Source: Paenibacillus validus NBRC 15382 | Lineage (GTDB): Bacteria > Bacillota > Bacilli > Paenibacillales > NBRC-103111 | Direction of reading: 5' to 3' | DNA length: 64,000 bases | Assembly (NCBI RefSeq): GCF_004000985.1 | Contig: NZ_BIMH01000015.1 | Span: 38,138-102,137, forward strand | In this document: one piece after another, positions 1 through 7,326 of the stretch | How positions within the stretch are numbered: position 1 is the first letter of the stretch | Layout of the letters: every line of letters starts with the position of its first letter | Translations under genes and position numbers: made by a program | The notes under the pieces: model-generated | What the model was told of the DNA's origin: nothing | Database searches by the model: none | The model's input: the letters and a program-made list of their open reading frames with translations, nothing else

Positions 1-674
1 GGAACAACATGACGGGGACGGAAGAAATGCTCAATTTGCCTTATCCGATTACGGTTGCGATTATGCCGTTTCTACCGTCAACCAAGAGTGATGCGGAAGC
101 GGCTCATCGTAAGGGACACGATGTTATTGTTCATTTGCCGATGGAGCCGTTGAAAGGGAATCGGAGCTGGCTCGGCCCAGGCGCAATTACTTGCGATTTA
201 AGCGATGAGGAAATCCGTAAACGGGTAAATGCGGCCATCGACGATGTTCCGCACGCGATTGGAATCAATAATCATATGGGATCGAAAGCGACCGTTGACG
301 AGCGTGTGATGAACATCGTGTTGACGGTTTGCCATGAAAGAGGACTATTCTTTCTGGACAGTCATACCAATTATCGGAGTATTGTCTCGAAAGTGGCCCG
401 ACAGATCGGTGTTCCTTGCATAGAAAACCACATTTTTTTAGATGATATAAAAAATAAAAAACATGTGATGAAGCAGCTCCGATTATTGCAGCAGCATTTA
501 ACGGAACACGAAAAGTGTGTCGCAATCGGACATGTTGGAGCAGGGGGAAAGGGGACGGCCGAAGTTATTAAACAAGTGCAGGCTCAAGCGCGTGATATCG
601 AATTCGTAGGTATTTCCAAGCTGATCGAAGGCCAAGGCATTCAAGAAAATCCATTGCAATTCCATCCCAATTAA
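1..674 (+). CDS. Divergent polysaccharide deacetylase family protein (5' end outside window)
   Basis: The frame is open to the left edge: the codons at bases 3-8 read Asn-Asn before the first Met at base 9. The true start is therefore outside the window and about 223 C-terminal codons are visible. The signature of the divergent polysaccharide deacetylase (YibQ-like) family is clear: HLPMEP at visible residues 42-47, GINNHMGS at 85-92 and FFLDSHT at 114-120, the segments that form the deacetylase-like active site. Family members are normally exported, so a signal peptide probably lies in the missing part. The substrate is unknown. The stop lies 17 nt before the next gene, a spore lipoprotein, so the two are probably co-transcribed; an envelope or sporulation role is inference. 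Confidence 0.8.
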   Translation, partial: NNMTGTEEMLNLPYPITVAIMPFLPSTKSDAEAAHRKGHDVIVHLPMEPLKGNRSWLGPGAITCDLSDEEIRKRVNAAIDDVPHAIGINNHMGSKATVDERVMNIVLTVCHERGLFFLDSHTNYRSIVSKVARQIGVPCIENHIFLDDIKNKKHVMKQLRLLQQHLTEHEKCVAIGHVGAGGKGTAEVIKQVQAQARDIEFVGISKLIEGQGIQENPLQFHPN

Positions 675-691
675 AAAGGAGCGAGTTTCGA

Positions 692-1171
692 ATGTTCATC
701 CAAACAGGTAAAGGTATAGCCCTGCTGGCCCTCTCATTGTCCGTGTTCGCCGCTGGCTGCACGAATAAAACAACGAATCAGGTAAGGCAGCAGGCGGCTC
801 CGCAGCCAGCTCAAAACGCACCGTTAACGAATGCTGAAAACCGTGTCGAAATCGCTAAAAATGCGGCTGACAAGATTGTCCGATTGAATGGCGTCAAGCA
901 AGCCAATGTGCTGGTTACCAGACGCAATGCTTATGTAGCGGCGGTCGTGGACACGCCTCAAACGGAAATCCCGCAACAGCTGGAAGAACAAATCGCCAAT
1001 GAGGTTCGTTCAACCGATCCGAATATCCAGCACGTTTATGTGTCCACGAATCCCGAATTTGTAGACCGGGTTAACCGGTACGTTCAAGATATAGGGCAAG
1101 GAAGACCGGTAGCCGGTTTTGTTGAAGAATTCAGTGCGATGATCCAGCGTCTTTTTCCAACGGCCCGTTAA
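692..1171 (+). CDS. YhcN/YlaJ-family sporulation lipoprotein
   Basis: This 159-aa protein has a lipoprotein signal peptide: a hydrophobic stretch at residues 8-21 and lipobox AAGC with Cys23. A polar Gln/Ala/Pro linker follows (about 24-50). The rest resembles the YhcN/YlaJ domain, including AADKIVRLNGVKQANVLVTR and a YVSTNPEFVDRV-type motif. Members of this family are found in the membranes of forespores and spores of Bacillus; their molecular function is not established. The ATG is preceded by AAAGGAGCGAG at good spacing. It probably shares a transcript with the upstream deacetylase-like gene and is followed by a strong bidirectional terminator. Confidence 0.85.
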   Translation: MFIQTGKGIALLALSLSVFAAGCTNKTTNQVRQQAAPQPAQNAPLTNAENRVEIAKNAADKIVRLNGVKQANVLVTRRNAYVAAVVDTPQTEIPQQLEEQIANEVRSTDPNIQHVYVSTNPEFVDRVNRYVQDIGQGRPVAGFVEEFSAMIQRLFPTAR

Positions 1172-1197
1172 ATTAAAAAGGTAAATATAAAAGGAAC

Positions 1198-1230
1198 AAA
1201 TAAAAGGAGCCGGCGCGGCTCCTTTTATTT
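1198..1230. terminator. Bidirectional intrinsic terminator
   Basis: A perfect 15-bp inverted repeat (AAATAAAAGGAGCCG, loop GCG, then its complement) has A/T runs on both flanks. It sits between the convergent YhcN-like gene and cwlJ and can end transcription from both sides. Confidence 0.9.
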
Positions 1231-1238
1231 GTCCTTGT

Positions 1239-1667
1239 TTAATAAGTATTATAAATGTTTTCGCACTCTTCGGCGGTGGGTTCATAGAAGCAATGTCTTT
1301 TATACCGTCCTACCAAAGGCTGGTTATACCAAGTCGGAGGACAATCACCGGGAGGTCTGAAATACCACAAACTGAATTTCGCCGGCCAATGTCTCTCGCC
1401 ATCGACCGATCTTTTGGCCAGACGTTTTTCCCGATCACGTGCTTTTTGGTAGAAATATCCATACAATGTCGCTTCGAAAGCGTGTGGCTGAAATACCATT
1501 TGCGGAATCGTACGAATGTCTTTAAAGTCGGAGCAATTGGCCCGGACCCGGTTAATTCCGACGTTCCCGACAAGCAGCATGCCCTGTTCGCCTTCGCCTT
1601 CCGCTTCAGCCCGAAGCAATCTGGCCAAGAGTGCAATATCCTGTTCTCTGGCTTTAACAACCGCCAT
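1239..1667 (-). CDS. cwlJ: Spore cortex-lytic hydrolase CwlJ
   Basis: At 142 aa this is exactly the usual CwlJ length, and it has no signal peptide, also typical. The start resembles B. subtilis CwlJ closely (MAVVKAREQDIALLARLLRAEAEGE region), as do the central GNVGINRVRANCSDF and the end HCFYEPTAEECENIYNTY. CwlJ is a cell wall hydrolase of the SleB/CwlJ family. It is placed in the spore coat and opens cortex peptidoglycan during germination, notably in response to Ca-dipicolinate; in Bacillus its localisation depends on GerQ. AGAGGTGAAATC precedes the ATG. The neighbouring ylxY-like gene upstream on the same strand is also sporulation-related. Confidence 0.95.
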   Translation of the reverse strand: MAVVKAREQDIALLARLLRAEAEGEGEQGMLLVGNVGINRVRANCSDFKDIRTIPQMVFQPHAFEATLYGYFYQKARDREKRLAKRSVDGERHWPAKFSLWYFRPPGDCPPTWYNQPLVGRYKRHCFYEPTAEECENIYNTY

Positions 1668-1756
1668 GATTTCACCTCTTTATTTTGGAGATATGGGGGT
1701 AACGGTTTTTGACAATACATACTATTCAAACGCGGAATTTATGTGACGTTCACCCA

Positions 1757-2689
1757 TCAGGGTGTCAGCAAGCCGGGTTCACGAGCTGGAATTCGCTTTG
1801 GCGACAGGACGTCGCTTACGGTCCCTATATGCAATCCTTTGTGCTGCAAAGCCTGAATCATCCCGTCAAGCGCCAGGCTGGATGAACGGGTGGGATGCAT
1901 CAGAATCAATGACCCGTTCCCGGCTTTAGTCCCAATCTTATGGATGAGGGATTGCGGACTCGGATTTTGCCAGTCCACCGTATCCAAAGTCCATAACACG
2001 GTGTTCAGCTTCAAGCTTAACGCGATTTCTACGGTTTGCTTATCGAAATCACCGGAAGGGGGAGCGAACCAGCGGTTCTTAACCTGCAAGTGCGTTTGAA
2101 GCAGCTGCTCGGTTTTTGAAATTTCCAGGAGAGCCTGACTTTTGCTTAATTGGCTCATATTTTTGTGGGAATACGCGTGATTGGACAGCTCATGGCCGCG
2201 GCTTCCTATCTTTTGTGCGGTGACCACATTTTTTTTCAACCAGGAACCGTCAAAGAAAAAGGTCGCTTTCACTTTATGCTTGTCCAAGGTGTCGAGAATT
2301 TTGGGAATGAATTCTTCGCCCCAGGCTACATTGATCATAAAAGCGGCCATCGGTTTTTGAGGGTTGCCGCTATAGATCGGCTCCGCTCCCAAATTATCCA
2401 GATTCACACTCGGCGAGGTTTCGTTATATACATATTGAATCGGGCTGCCGGCAGGCTTGTTCTTATTGAGCTCGTAGGTTCGTTCCGTATCGACCTCAAG
2501 GCCATTATAACCCGGTATGGCGCCCCACACGCGATCGACCCTCGCGTCAACGGGAGGAATTCGCTTCTTCGGAGCTTCCTCGATAATTCGGGTCATCACG
2601 GCATCCAGACCGAGAGGCGGCGCAGAGAATCCGGTGATGAGAGGCAGTGCGCAAAGCGCCAGGGCATAACAACGTTTGAACTGAAACAT
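1757..2689 (-). CDS. ylxY: YlxY-like sporulation polysaccharide deacetylase (NodB-fold)
   Basis: The chosen start (Met-Phe-Gln-Phe) has AAGGAG 11 nt upstream and gives 310 aa with a clear signal peptide (about residues 1-22). An ATG nine bases further upstream would leave only 2 nt after AAGGAG. The C-terminal NodB-type domain spans about residues 110-290: KVKATFFFDGSWLKKN, then NHAYSH with the two metal-binding His. The first NodB motif (normally TFDDG) reads NVAWGEE here, so the usual catalytic Asp pair is not present; this substitution fits the YlxY/PdaB side of the family as I recall it. It probably acts on the cell wall outside the membrane during sporulation. Whether it is an active deacetylase cannot be told from sequence. 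Confidence 0.8.
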   Translation of the reverse strand: MFQFKRCYALALCALPLITGFSAPPLGLDAVMTRIIEEAPKKRIPPVDARVDRVWGAIPGYNGLEVDTERTYELNKNKPAGSPIQYVYNETSPSVNLDNLGAEPIYSGNPQKPMAAFMINVAWGEEFIPKILDTLDKHKVKATFFFDGSWLKKNVVTAQKIGSRGHELSNHAYSHKNMSQLSKSQALLEISKTEQLLQTHLQVKNRWFAPPSGDFDKQTVEIALSLKLNTVLWTLDTVDWQNPSPQSLIHKIGTKAGNGSLILMHPTRSSSLALDGMIQALQHKGLHIGTVSDVLSPKRIPAREPGLLTP

Positions 2690-2724
2690 TTCGTTCATAA
2701 CTCCTTTCCTTTGTCTCCATGATT

Positions 2725-3015
2725 TCATTGACTTTGTTCACCGGTATCTTTTTGGGGCTTAAACTGAACAATCAAAAAGAGCAGCGGGATATAGGCGTAT
2801 ACAAAATAAAAACTGAAATTGTCGTATAAATCGGCAAATTGCCTGATAAGTCTGCGCTCGTCCAAGACGTTGGACAATACGAAGAACAGAATTAGAAAAA
2901 CGATCAGGCTTGAGCGCTGCTTGATAGGGGAGATTCTCTCTCTCCAACGCCAGTTTGAATAATCCGAATCTTGGGATGATGTTGATGGATGGTCTGTTCC
3001 AAAAATAAAATGTTT
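2725..3015 (-). pseudogene. C-terminal remnant of a GerAB-type spore germinant permease
   Basis: This frame is open from just after a TAA (3016-3018) to a TGA at 2725-2727 and has no ATG start. It encodes two hydrophobic helices: ISPIKQRSSLIVFLILFF, then after RRLIRQFADLY a second one, FYFVYAYIPLLFLIVQF, with a charged tail. The spacing (helix, RL..QF, aromatic helix with IPLLFLI, basic end) resembles the last two membrane segments of GerAB/spore-permease proteins. Nothing resembling the first eight helices is present upstream. I read it as the end of a germinant-receptor gene whose front was deleted. A stand-alone small membrane protein starting at a rare codon is the alternative. Confidence 0.45.
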
Positions 3016-3236
3016 TTAGTTTCGGTCAGATCTATTTCAGGCGGAGCATCTTTGATCTGGCAATTCAAGATAAAATCGATTTCGTTCGTAATTGAAATTT
3101 GCACAAAATCGCTGGATTTTTTAGTTTTCTCAAACAAATGCACAATATGTTGTTGAGGATTTGCTGCTTGTTTCTTATTTATTCTTGAACAGCCATGGCC
3201 GGAATAACATAATAGGGTCACCTCACCCATTAGCAT
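2904..3236 (-). pseudogene. Possible GerAC-type germination lipoprotein fragment
   Basis: The 110-codon open frame contains about 55 residues (FEKTKKSSDFVQISITNEID through DLTETKNILFLEQTIHQ) that resemble the C-terminal domain of GerAC proteins: beta strands followed by 'DL...KNI..LE..I'. It has no signal peptide or lipobox at the front and loses similarity after LEQTI. It overlaps the GerAB-like remnant in another frame. Order and orientation fit a collapsed ger operon. The similarity was judged by eye and is weak; it may instead be an unrelated short hypothetical gene. Confidence 0.35.
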
Positions 3237-3274
3237 CTATAGAAGGTTAAATTTCTATTCAATGAAAAGCCGAA

Positions 3275-3300
3275 GGGCCACTCCTTATCAGGAATGGCCC
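3275..3300 (-). terminator. Hairpin after the QorB-like gene
   Basis: GGGCCACTCC, six-base loop, GGAATGGCCC gives a 10-bp stem with one mismatch. Read on the minus strand it is followed by TTCGGCTTTTC. It lies 40 bases beyond the stop of the leftward QorB-like gene and fits a modest intrinsic terminator. Confidence 0.65.
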
Positions 3301-3340
3301 TCTTGCTATGGATGGGATTATTCGAATATTCCACTAGTTC

Positions 3341-4204
3341 TTATTTCTGCAAGGCTTGTTTGACCGTATCCTTCAAAGGCGTCAAGGTTCCGATCAGCTT
3401 GACCAGATCATCCGATGTTTTAGATGTCTCGCCCACGGAAACCGCATGATAAATACCCGCCATAAGTACGGCAATAGGCTCAGGCAAGCCGGCGTTCAAG
3501 AGTATATTTTTTTCTTCTTCGAAGGAAACGGACTGGTGAACGATTTTTTTACCGGTAACCTCAGAAACGATTTGAGCCAAATCGTCAAAGCTCCAGGTTT
3601 GATTGGAAACAAGATTATACGTCTTGTTCTCATGTCCTTCACCTGCAAGAACGGTCGCTGCAGCCAAGGCCAGATCGCTGCGGGTCACGGAATTAACGGT
3701 TCCGCGACCTGTATTCGTCACAATGGCTCCATGCTCTACGGATGCGCCAAGTCCCGGATTTATAAATACTTCGGTGTACAGAGAGTTGCGAAGGAACGTA
3801 TAGGGAATGCCGGTGGTACGGATCGCATGCTCCGTAGCCAGATGGACCTGGGCTAGAGGGACGATCGATTCCTCCCCAAAGGCATATCCGGTATAGGCAA
3901 TATGTCGAACGCCGGCATCCCGCGCCGCTTTGACGACATTCGCATGTTGAACGACGCGCAGCGTATCGTCGGAGTCAGGGCTTGAAATAAAGAGCAGCTT
4001 GGAGGCGCCGGCGAAAGCTTGTTGAAGGGATTCCGGTTTCGTGTAATCGCCATAACGAACTTCAATTCCGAGCCCGGCGAGCGAAGAAGCTTTCTCCACA
4101 TTGCGGACGACGGCTGTGATTTGAGCTGCAGGAACTTTTTTGAGCAGATGTTCGATGACAAGGCCTCCGAGTTCGCCTGTAGCGCCGGTAACAAAAATGG
4201 ACAT
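3341..4204 (-). CDS. NmrA/QorB-like NAD(P)H:quinone reductase (atypical SDR)
   Basis: The 287-aa protein starts with a Rossmann motif GATGELG (residues 7-13). It lacks the YxxxK of classical SDRs, as in the NmrA/QorB group. Features such as VVRNVEKASSLAGLGIEVRYGDY and a HIAYTGYA segment match E. coli QorB (YtfG), which reduces quinones with NADPH. A 7-7-7 dyad (4250-4270) lies about 45 bases upstream of the ATG, and AAGGGAAG serves as the RBS. In E. coli and corynebacteria homologous quinone reductases sit beside an HxlR-type repressor; here hxlR is two genes away. Role in cytoplasmic quinone or electrophile detoxification is inferred. Confidence 0.8.
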   Translation of the reverse strand: MSIFVTGATGELGGLVIEHLLKKVPAAQITAVVRNVEKASSLAGLGIEVRYGDYTKPESLQQAFAGASKLLFISSPDSDDTLRVVQHANVVKAARDAGVRHIAYTGYAFGEESIVPLAQVHLATEHAIRTTGIPYTFLRNSLYTEVFINPGLGASVEHGAIVTNTGRGTVNSVTRSDLALAAATVLAGEGHENKTYNLVSNQTWSFDDLAQIVSEVTGKKIVHQSVSFEEEKNILLNAGLPEPIAVLMAGIYHAVSVGETSKTSDDLVKLIGTLTPLKDTVKQALQK

Positions 4205-4249
4205 GAGATTTCTTCCCTTCTTCTGATCAATTTTTCGAGAATGGCAACA

Positions 4250-4270
4250 TTGTAACTGATTATGTTACAA
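4250..4270 (-). promoter_or_regulatory. Candidate operator, TTGTAAC-N7-GTTACAA
   Basis: A perfect 7-bp inverted repeat with a 7-base spacer lies just upstream of the QorB-like gene. The same architecture recurs at 4782-4802 and, less perfectly, at 5309-5329. It is probably bound by the HxlR or the Rrf2 protein encoded next door. Confidence 0.6.
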
Positions 4271-4333
4271 CGCATGCAAAAAAAATTAGAAGAACATAGA
4301 ACCAGCTACAGACCACATGAACAAATCAGCTCA

Positions 4334-4765
4334 TTAAAGAGCGGTTTTCTTGCTTAGTTCAGTCACCAGTTGATTCAGCGTTACTTGAGCTAGTTGACGC
4401 TCCATGGCAGACTGAGCTTCAAGCATGTTCGTTCGAAGAACGGATTCGATGTTAGCCCCAACCGGACAAGCAGGGTTAGGGTGTCCATGGAAATTAAAAA
4501 GCTCACCTTTCTCGACGACTTCAACCGCCCGATAAACGTCCAGCAGCGTTATTTCATCCAGCTCTTTGCGCAGGTAAGCTCCGCCGGCACCGGCCTTGAC
4601 ATGCACGAATCCGGCTTTTTTGAGGCTGCTGATAATTCTGCGGATCACGACCGGGTTCGTATTTACGCTGGCCGCTATGAAATCCGATGTACATGGCGAT
4701 GGACTTATAGCTATAAGAGACAAGATGTGAACAGCGATGGAAAAGCGGCTGCTAATTTGCTTCAT
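4334..4765 (-). CDS. Rrf2-family transcriptional regulator
   Basis: From the ATG with GAGAGGTG seven bases upstream the protein is 143 aa (an in-frame GTG lies three codons earlier with worse spacing). It has an N-terminal winged helix (about residues 1-80: SSRFSIAVHILSLIAIS, then TNPVVIRRIISSLKKAGFVHVKAGAGGAYL), the hallmark of the Rrf2 family. Only one Cys lies in the region where IscR/NsrR carry three, so a [2Fe-2S] sensor is unlikely; YwnA-type members are the closer comparison. A dyad at 4782-4802 overlaps its probable promoter, suggesting autoregulation or control by HxlR. Effector unknown. Confidence 0.88.
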   Translation of the reverse strand: MKQISSRFSIAVHILSLIAISPSPCTSDFIAASVNTNPVVIRRIISSLKKAGFVHVKAGAGGAYLRKELDEITLLDVYRAVEVVEKGELFNFHGHPNPACPVGANIESVLRTNMLEAQSAMERQLAQVTLNQLVTELSKKTAL

Positions 4766-4781
4766 GTCGTTCACCTCTCGG

Positions 4782-4802
4782 GTGTAATCATTATAGTTAC
4801 AA
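4782..4802 (-). promoter_or_regulatory. Candidate operator, GTGTAAT-N7-GTTACAA
   Basis: A near-perfect 7-7-7 dyad lies 17 bases upstream of the Rrf2 gene start, with the same form as the one before the QorB-like gene. Confidence 0.55.
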
Positions 4803-4814
4803 CAAAAAATGAAG

Positions 4815-5213
4815 TCAAGGGGATGTATCTTCTGCAGCTGCTCTTTGCGCAGAAGCCTGTCTTATATCTGATATCCTCTTTTTACCCCATTCATACATCA
4901 TTTCTATAATGGGCAGCAGCGTCATGCCAAGCTCCGTCATGGAATATTCCACTCTCGGAGGCACTTCAGGAAATACCTCGCGATGGACAATGCCGTCATC
5001 GATTAATTCCTTCAGCTGGCTCGTTAACATTTTATGCGTAATTTTAGGCAATAACCTCTGAAGCTCGCTGAAGCGCTGCGCTCCCTCTCTTCCCAGATGC
5101 CAAAGGAGCACCAGCTTCCACTTTCCTCCAATAATAGCCAGCGTCAATTCTTTCTCGCAATTGAAATCCCCATTCTTGATTTTATCCAATATTTCCTCGC
5201 GCAGATCGGACAT
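4815..5213 (-). CDS. hxlR: HxlR-type transcriptional regulator
   Basis: The 132-aa winged-helix protein closely resembles B. subtilis Hxl[18 protein letters not shown] (Cys19 included), [28 protein letters not shown] and VEYSMTELG, ending EMMYEWGKK. HxlR activates hxlAB in response to formaldehyde in B. subtilis; the conserved N-terminal Cys is the presumed sensing residue in this family. Here hxlA and hxlB lie 0.8 kb away on the opposite strand, with a DJ-1/PfpI gene between. GGAGAATAAA precedes the ATG. It may also control the QorB-like gene, as HxlR relatives (QorR) do elsewhere; that is inference. Confidence 0.88.
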   Translation of the reverse strand: MSDLREEILDKIKNGDFNCEKELTLAIIGGKWKLVLLWHLGREGAQRFSELQRLLPKITHKMLTSQLKELIDDGIVHREVFPEVPPRVEYSMTELGMTLLPIIEMMYEWGKKRISDIRQASAQRAAAEDTSP

Positions 5214-5236
5214 TTTATTCTCCTAACTTCTCATAA

Positions 5237-5252
5237 GTTACTTTTTTGTAAC
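5237..5252. promoter_or_regulatory. Dyad GTTAC-N6-GTAAC in the hxlR/DJ-1 divergent promoter region
   Basis: A perfect 5-bp inverted repeat around TTTTTT lies 23 bases upstream of hxlR. The half-sites are the same GTTAC/GTAAC words as in the neighbouring dyads but in the opposite order. It is a candidate autoregulatory site. Confidence 0.4.
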
Positions 5253-5308
5253 CAGCGCACAAAAAAGTGCATTCTTTTATAATTTCTTCACAGCGTATAC
5301 AATCTAGC

Positions 5309-5329
5309 TTGTAAACAACTACGTTGCAA
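5309..5329 (+). promoter_or_regulatory. Candidate operator, TTGTAAA-N7-GTTGCAA
   Basis: This imperfect 7-7-7 dyad ends 15 bases before the DJ-1/PfpI start codon. It shares spacing and half-sites with 4250-4270 and 4782-4802. Confidence 0.5.
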
Positions 5330-5344
5330 GGAGAGGTGATACGA

Positions 5345-5905
5345 GTGTCTAAGAAGGTATTGATTTTGACAGGGGATGCTGTCGAAGCGTTAGAAGTATA
5401 CTATCCCTATTACCGCTGTCTGGAAGAAGGCTTTGAAGCGGTGATCGCTTCCCCTACAGAACAGAAGGTGCTGCATACCGTCGTCCATGATTTTGAAGGA
5501 TGGCAAACCTTCACGGAAAAACAAGGCTATAACATCGAGTCGCATGCTTCTTTCGAAAATATTAACCCTGAGCAATTTGATGCGTTAATCATTCCGGGGG
5601 GACGTGCGCCGGAGCATATTCGCCTTCATCCGGATTTTGCCAGACTTGCCGGCCATTTCTTCGAAAAAAATAAACCCATAATGATCCTATGCCATGCCAG
5701 TGTAGCTCTAACGGTAATTGCAGATCATATTAAGGGCCGCGAAATGACTGCTTACTATGCTTGCCGTCCGGAGGTTGAAGCGGCGGGCGCCAAATATATT
5801 GAGACTCGCTGCCACGTCGACCGTAACCTGGTCTCCGGGCATGCTTGGAACGACCTTCCACAGCTCATGAAAGAATTTGTTAAGCAAGTCCATGCAGTAA
5901 ATTAA
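5345..5905 (+). CDS. DJ-1/PfpI-family protein (candidate deglycase or aldehyde-stress enzyme)
   Basis: The GTG start is chosen because AAGGAGAGGTGAT lies just upstream; the protein is then 186 aa. It has the class I glutamine amidotransferase-like fold with the DJ-1/PfpI nucleophile elbow ILCHASVA, in which Cys116 is followed by His117. ALIIPGGRAPEHIR (about residues 80-93) holds the conserved Gly-Gly-Arg and Glu. YhbO/PfpI-type members have been reported as glyoxalase or deglycase enzymes and in general stress protection. Its place between hxlR and the formaldehyde-fixing hxlAB suggests an aldehyde-stress role. It probably reads through into hxlA, 82 nt downstream. Confidence 0.82.
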   Translation: MSKKVLILTGDAVEALEVYYPYYRCLEEGFEAVIASPTEQKVLHTVVHDFEGWQTFTEKQGYNIESHASFENINPEQFDALIIPGGRAPEHIRLHPDFARLAGHFFEKNKPIMILCHASVALTVIADHIKGREMTAYYACRPEVEAAGAKYIETRCHVDRNLVSGHAWNDLPQLMKEFVKQVHAVN

Positions 5906-5987
5906 GCTGTAGATACACTATTATACCAAATAAACAAACTATTAAAAACAAACACCAAAACCATTCATGAAGAGGAGCGAATTAAAC

Positions 5988-6620
5988 ATGGAATTGCAAT
6001 TAGCGTTGGATCTCGTAGACATCCCCGGAGCAAAGAAACTGGTGAAAGAAGTTGAGGCGTATGTAGATATCGTAGAAATCGGTACGCCGGTCGTCATTAA
6101 CGAAGGCCTTAGAGCCGTAAAGGAAATTAAAGAGGCATTCCCTAATTTGAAAGTATTGGCTGACCTGAAAGTCATGGACGCGGCCGGATACGAAGTTATG
6201 AAAGCATCCGAAGCCGGCGCCGATATCGTCACCATTCTCGGTGTTGCCGAAGATATGACGATCAAAGGTGCCGTGGAAGAGGCTAAAAAACAAAACAAAA
6301 AAATTCTGGTCGACATGATCGGCGTTAAAGATATCGCTGGACGCGCGAAAGAACTCGATGCCTTTGGCGTAGATTACATTTGCGTCCACACCGGTTACGA
6401 TCTTCAGGCAGTCGGCAAAAACTCCTTTGAGGATCTGAACACGATCAAAAGCGTCGTGAAAAATGCAAAAGTGGCAGTTGCAGGCGGCATTAAATTAGAA
6501 ACGCTGCCGGAAGTCATTAAAGCAAAACCGGATCTTGTTATCGTCGGCGGCGGTATTACCGGTGCGGAAGATAAACAAGCTGTCGCAGCCGAAATGCAAA
6601 AATTGATCAAACAAGGTTAA
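5988..6620 (+). CDS. hxlA: 3-hexulose-6-phosphate synthase
   Basis: The ATG with GAGGAG 11 nt upstream gives 210 aa beginning MELQLALDL, as in B. subtilis HxlA. Typical segments are VDIVEIGTPVV, LADLKVMDAAGYE, ADIVTILGVAED and IVGGGITG. The enzyme condenses formaldehyde with ribulose 5-phosphate to give 3-hexulose 6-phosphate in the cytoplasm, the fixing step of the ribulose monophosphate (RuMP) pathway. The stop is three bases before hxlB. Together with hxlB, zwf and gnd downstream it completes a dissimilatory cycle. Confidence 0.96.
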   Translation: MELQLALDLVDIPGAKKLVKEVEAYVDIVEIGTPVVINEGLRAVKEIKEAFPNLKVLADLKVMDAAGYEVMKASEAGADIVTILGVAEDMTIKGAVEEAKKQNKKILVDMIGVKDIAGRAKELDAFGVDYICVHTGYDLQAVGKNSFEDLNTIKSVVKNAKVAVAGGIKLETLPEVIKAKPDLVIVGGGITGAEDKQAVAAEMQKLIKQG

Positions 6621-6623
6621 TTT

Positions 6624-7178
6624 ATGAGCACTTCTTATTTAGCTGAAATCATAAAAGAATTAAATCGTACGGCCGACTTCGTCGCTGATCGGGAAGTTGA
6701 AGATTTGGTCGATCGTATCCTTCAATCCAAGAAGGTGTTTGTGGCCGGCGCGGGCAGATCCGGGCTGATGGTACGGGCTTTCGCCATGCGCATGATGCAA
6801 ATGGGCATTGAAGCTTATGTAGTCGGCGAAACCGTAACCCCTAATTTGGAGAAGGGCGACACCTTAATCATCGGATCCGGTTCAGGAGAGACGCGAACTT
6901 TAATACCGGTAGCCGAGAAAGCCAAAAGTCTGGGGGGATCGGTCGCCGTGATTACCATTTCCCCGGAATCCACGCTTGGCAAGCTATCGGATATTACGGT
7001 GAAAATGCCCGGCTCGCCGAAAGAGCAGGAGGGCAGCGCCTATCAAACCATACAGCCGATGGGGGCATTATTTGAACAATCCCTCTTACTCGTTTGCGAC
7101 GCCGTCATATTGAAGATGATGGAGAAGCAAGGACTTGATTCCCGGACGATGTTTGGCCGACATGCCAATTTGGAGTAG
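6624..7178 (+). CDS. hxlB: 6-phospho-3-hexuloisomerase
   Basis: The 184-aa SIS-domain protein (VFVAGAGRSGLMVRAFAMRM near residue 35; IGSGSGETRTLI near 85) matches HxlB in length and sequence. It isomerises 3-hexulose 6-phosphate to fructose 6-phosphate. Start is the ATG three bases after the hxlA stop, so the two genes are translationally coupled. The protein ends MFGRHANLE. A strong hairpin terminator follows (7202-7233), separating hxlAB from zwf at least in part. Confidence 0.95.
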   Translation: MSTSYLAEIIKELNRTADFVADREVEDLVDRILQSKKVFVAGAGRSGLMVRAFAMRMMQMGIEAYVVGETVTPNLEKGDTLIIGSGSGETRTLIPVAEKAKSLGGSVAVITISPESTLGKLSDITVKMPGSPKEQEGSAYQTIQPMGALFEQSLLLVCDAVILKMMEKQGLDSRTMFGRHANLE

Positions 7179-7201
7179 CTGAAAACTCGTACACAACTGA
7201 A

Positions 7202-7233
7202 AATAGTCCTCGCTGTTCGGCGAGGACTATTTA
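7202..7233 (+). terminator. Intrinsic terminator after hxlAB
   Basis: AAATAGTCCTCGC, loop TGTTCG, and the exact complement form a 13-bp perfect stem with A/T ends. It lies 24 bases after the hxlB stop. Confidence 0.85.
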
Positions 7234-7244
7234 TCAGACATCAG

Positions 7245-7284
7245 CATTTTCCTCGAAAGGCTCCGATCAGGAGCTTTTCTTAAA
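7245..7284. repeat. Short dispersed repeat, copy 1 (upstream of zwf)
   Basis: The 40-base block containing TTCCTCGAAAG, then GCTCCGATCAGGAGC, then TTTTCTTAA recurs at 14230-14270 with about four differences. A GCTCC/GGAGC hairpin lies in its middle. It is in the leader between hxlB and zwf. Confidence 0.6.
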
Positions 7285-7326
7285 TATAGATCCGTCAGGA
7301 ATCGGAATTAAAGGGGGGAAAGAATC

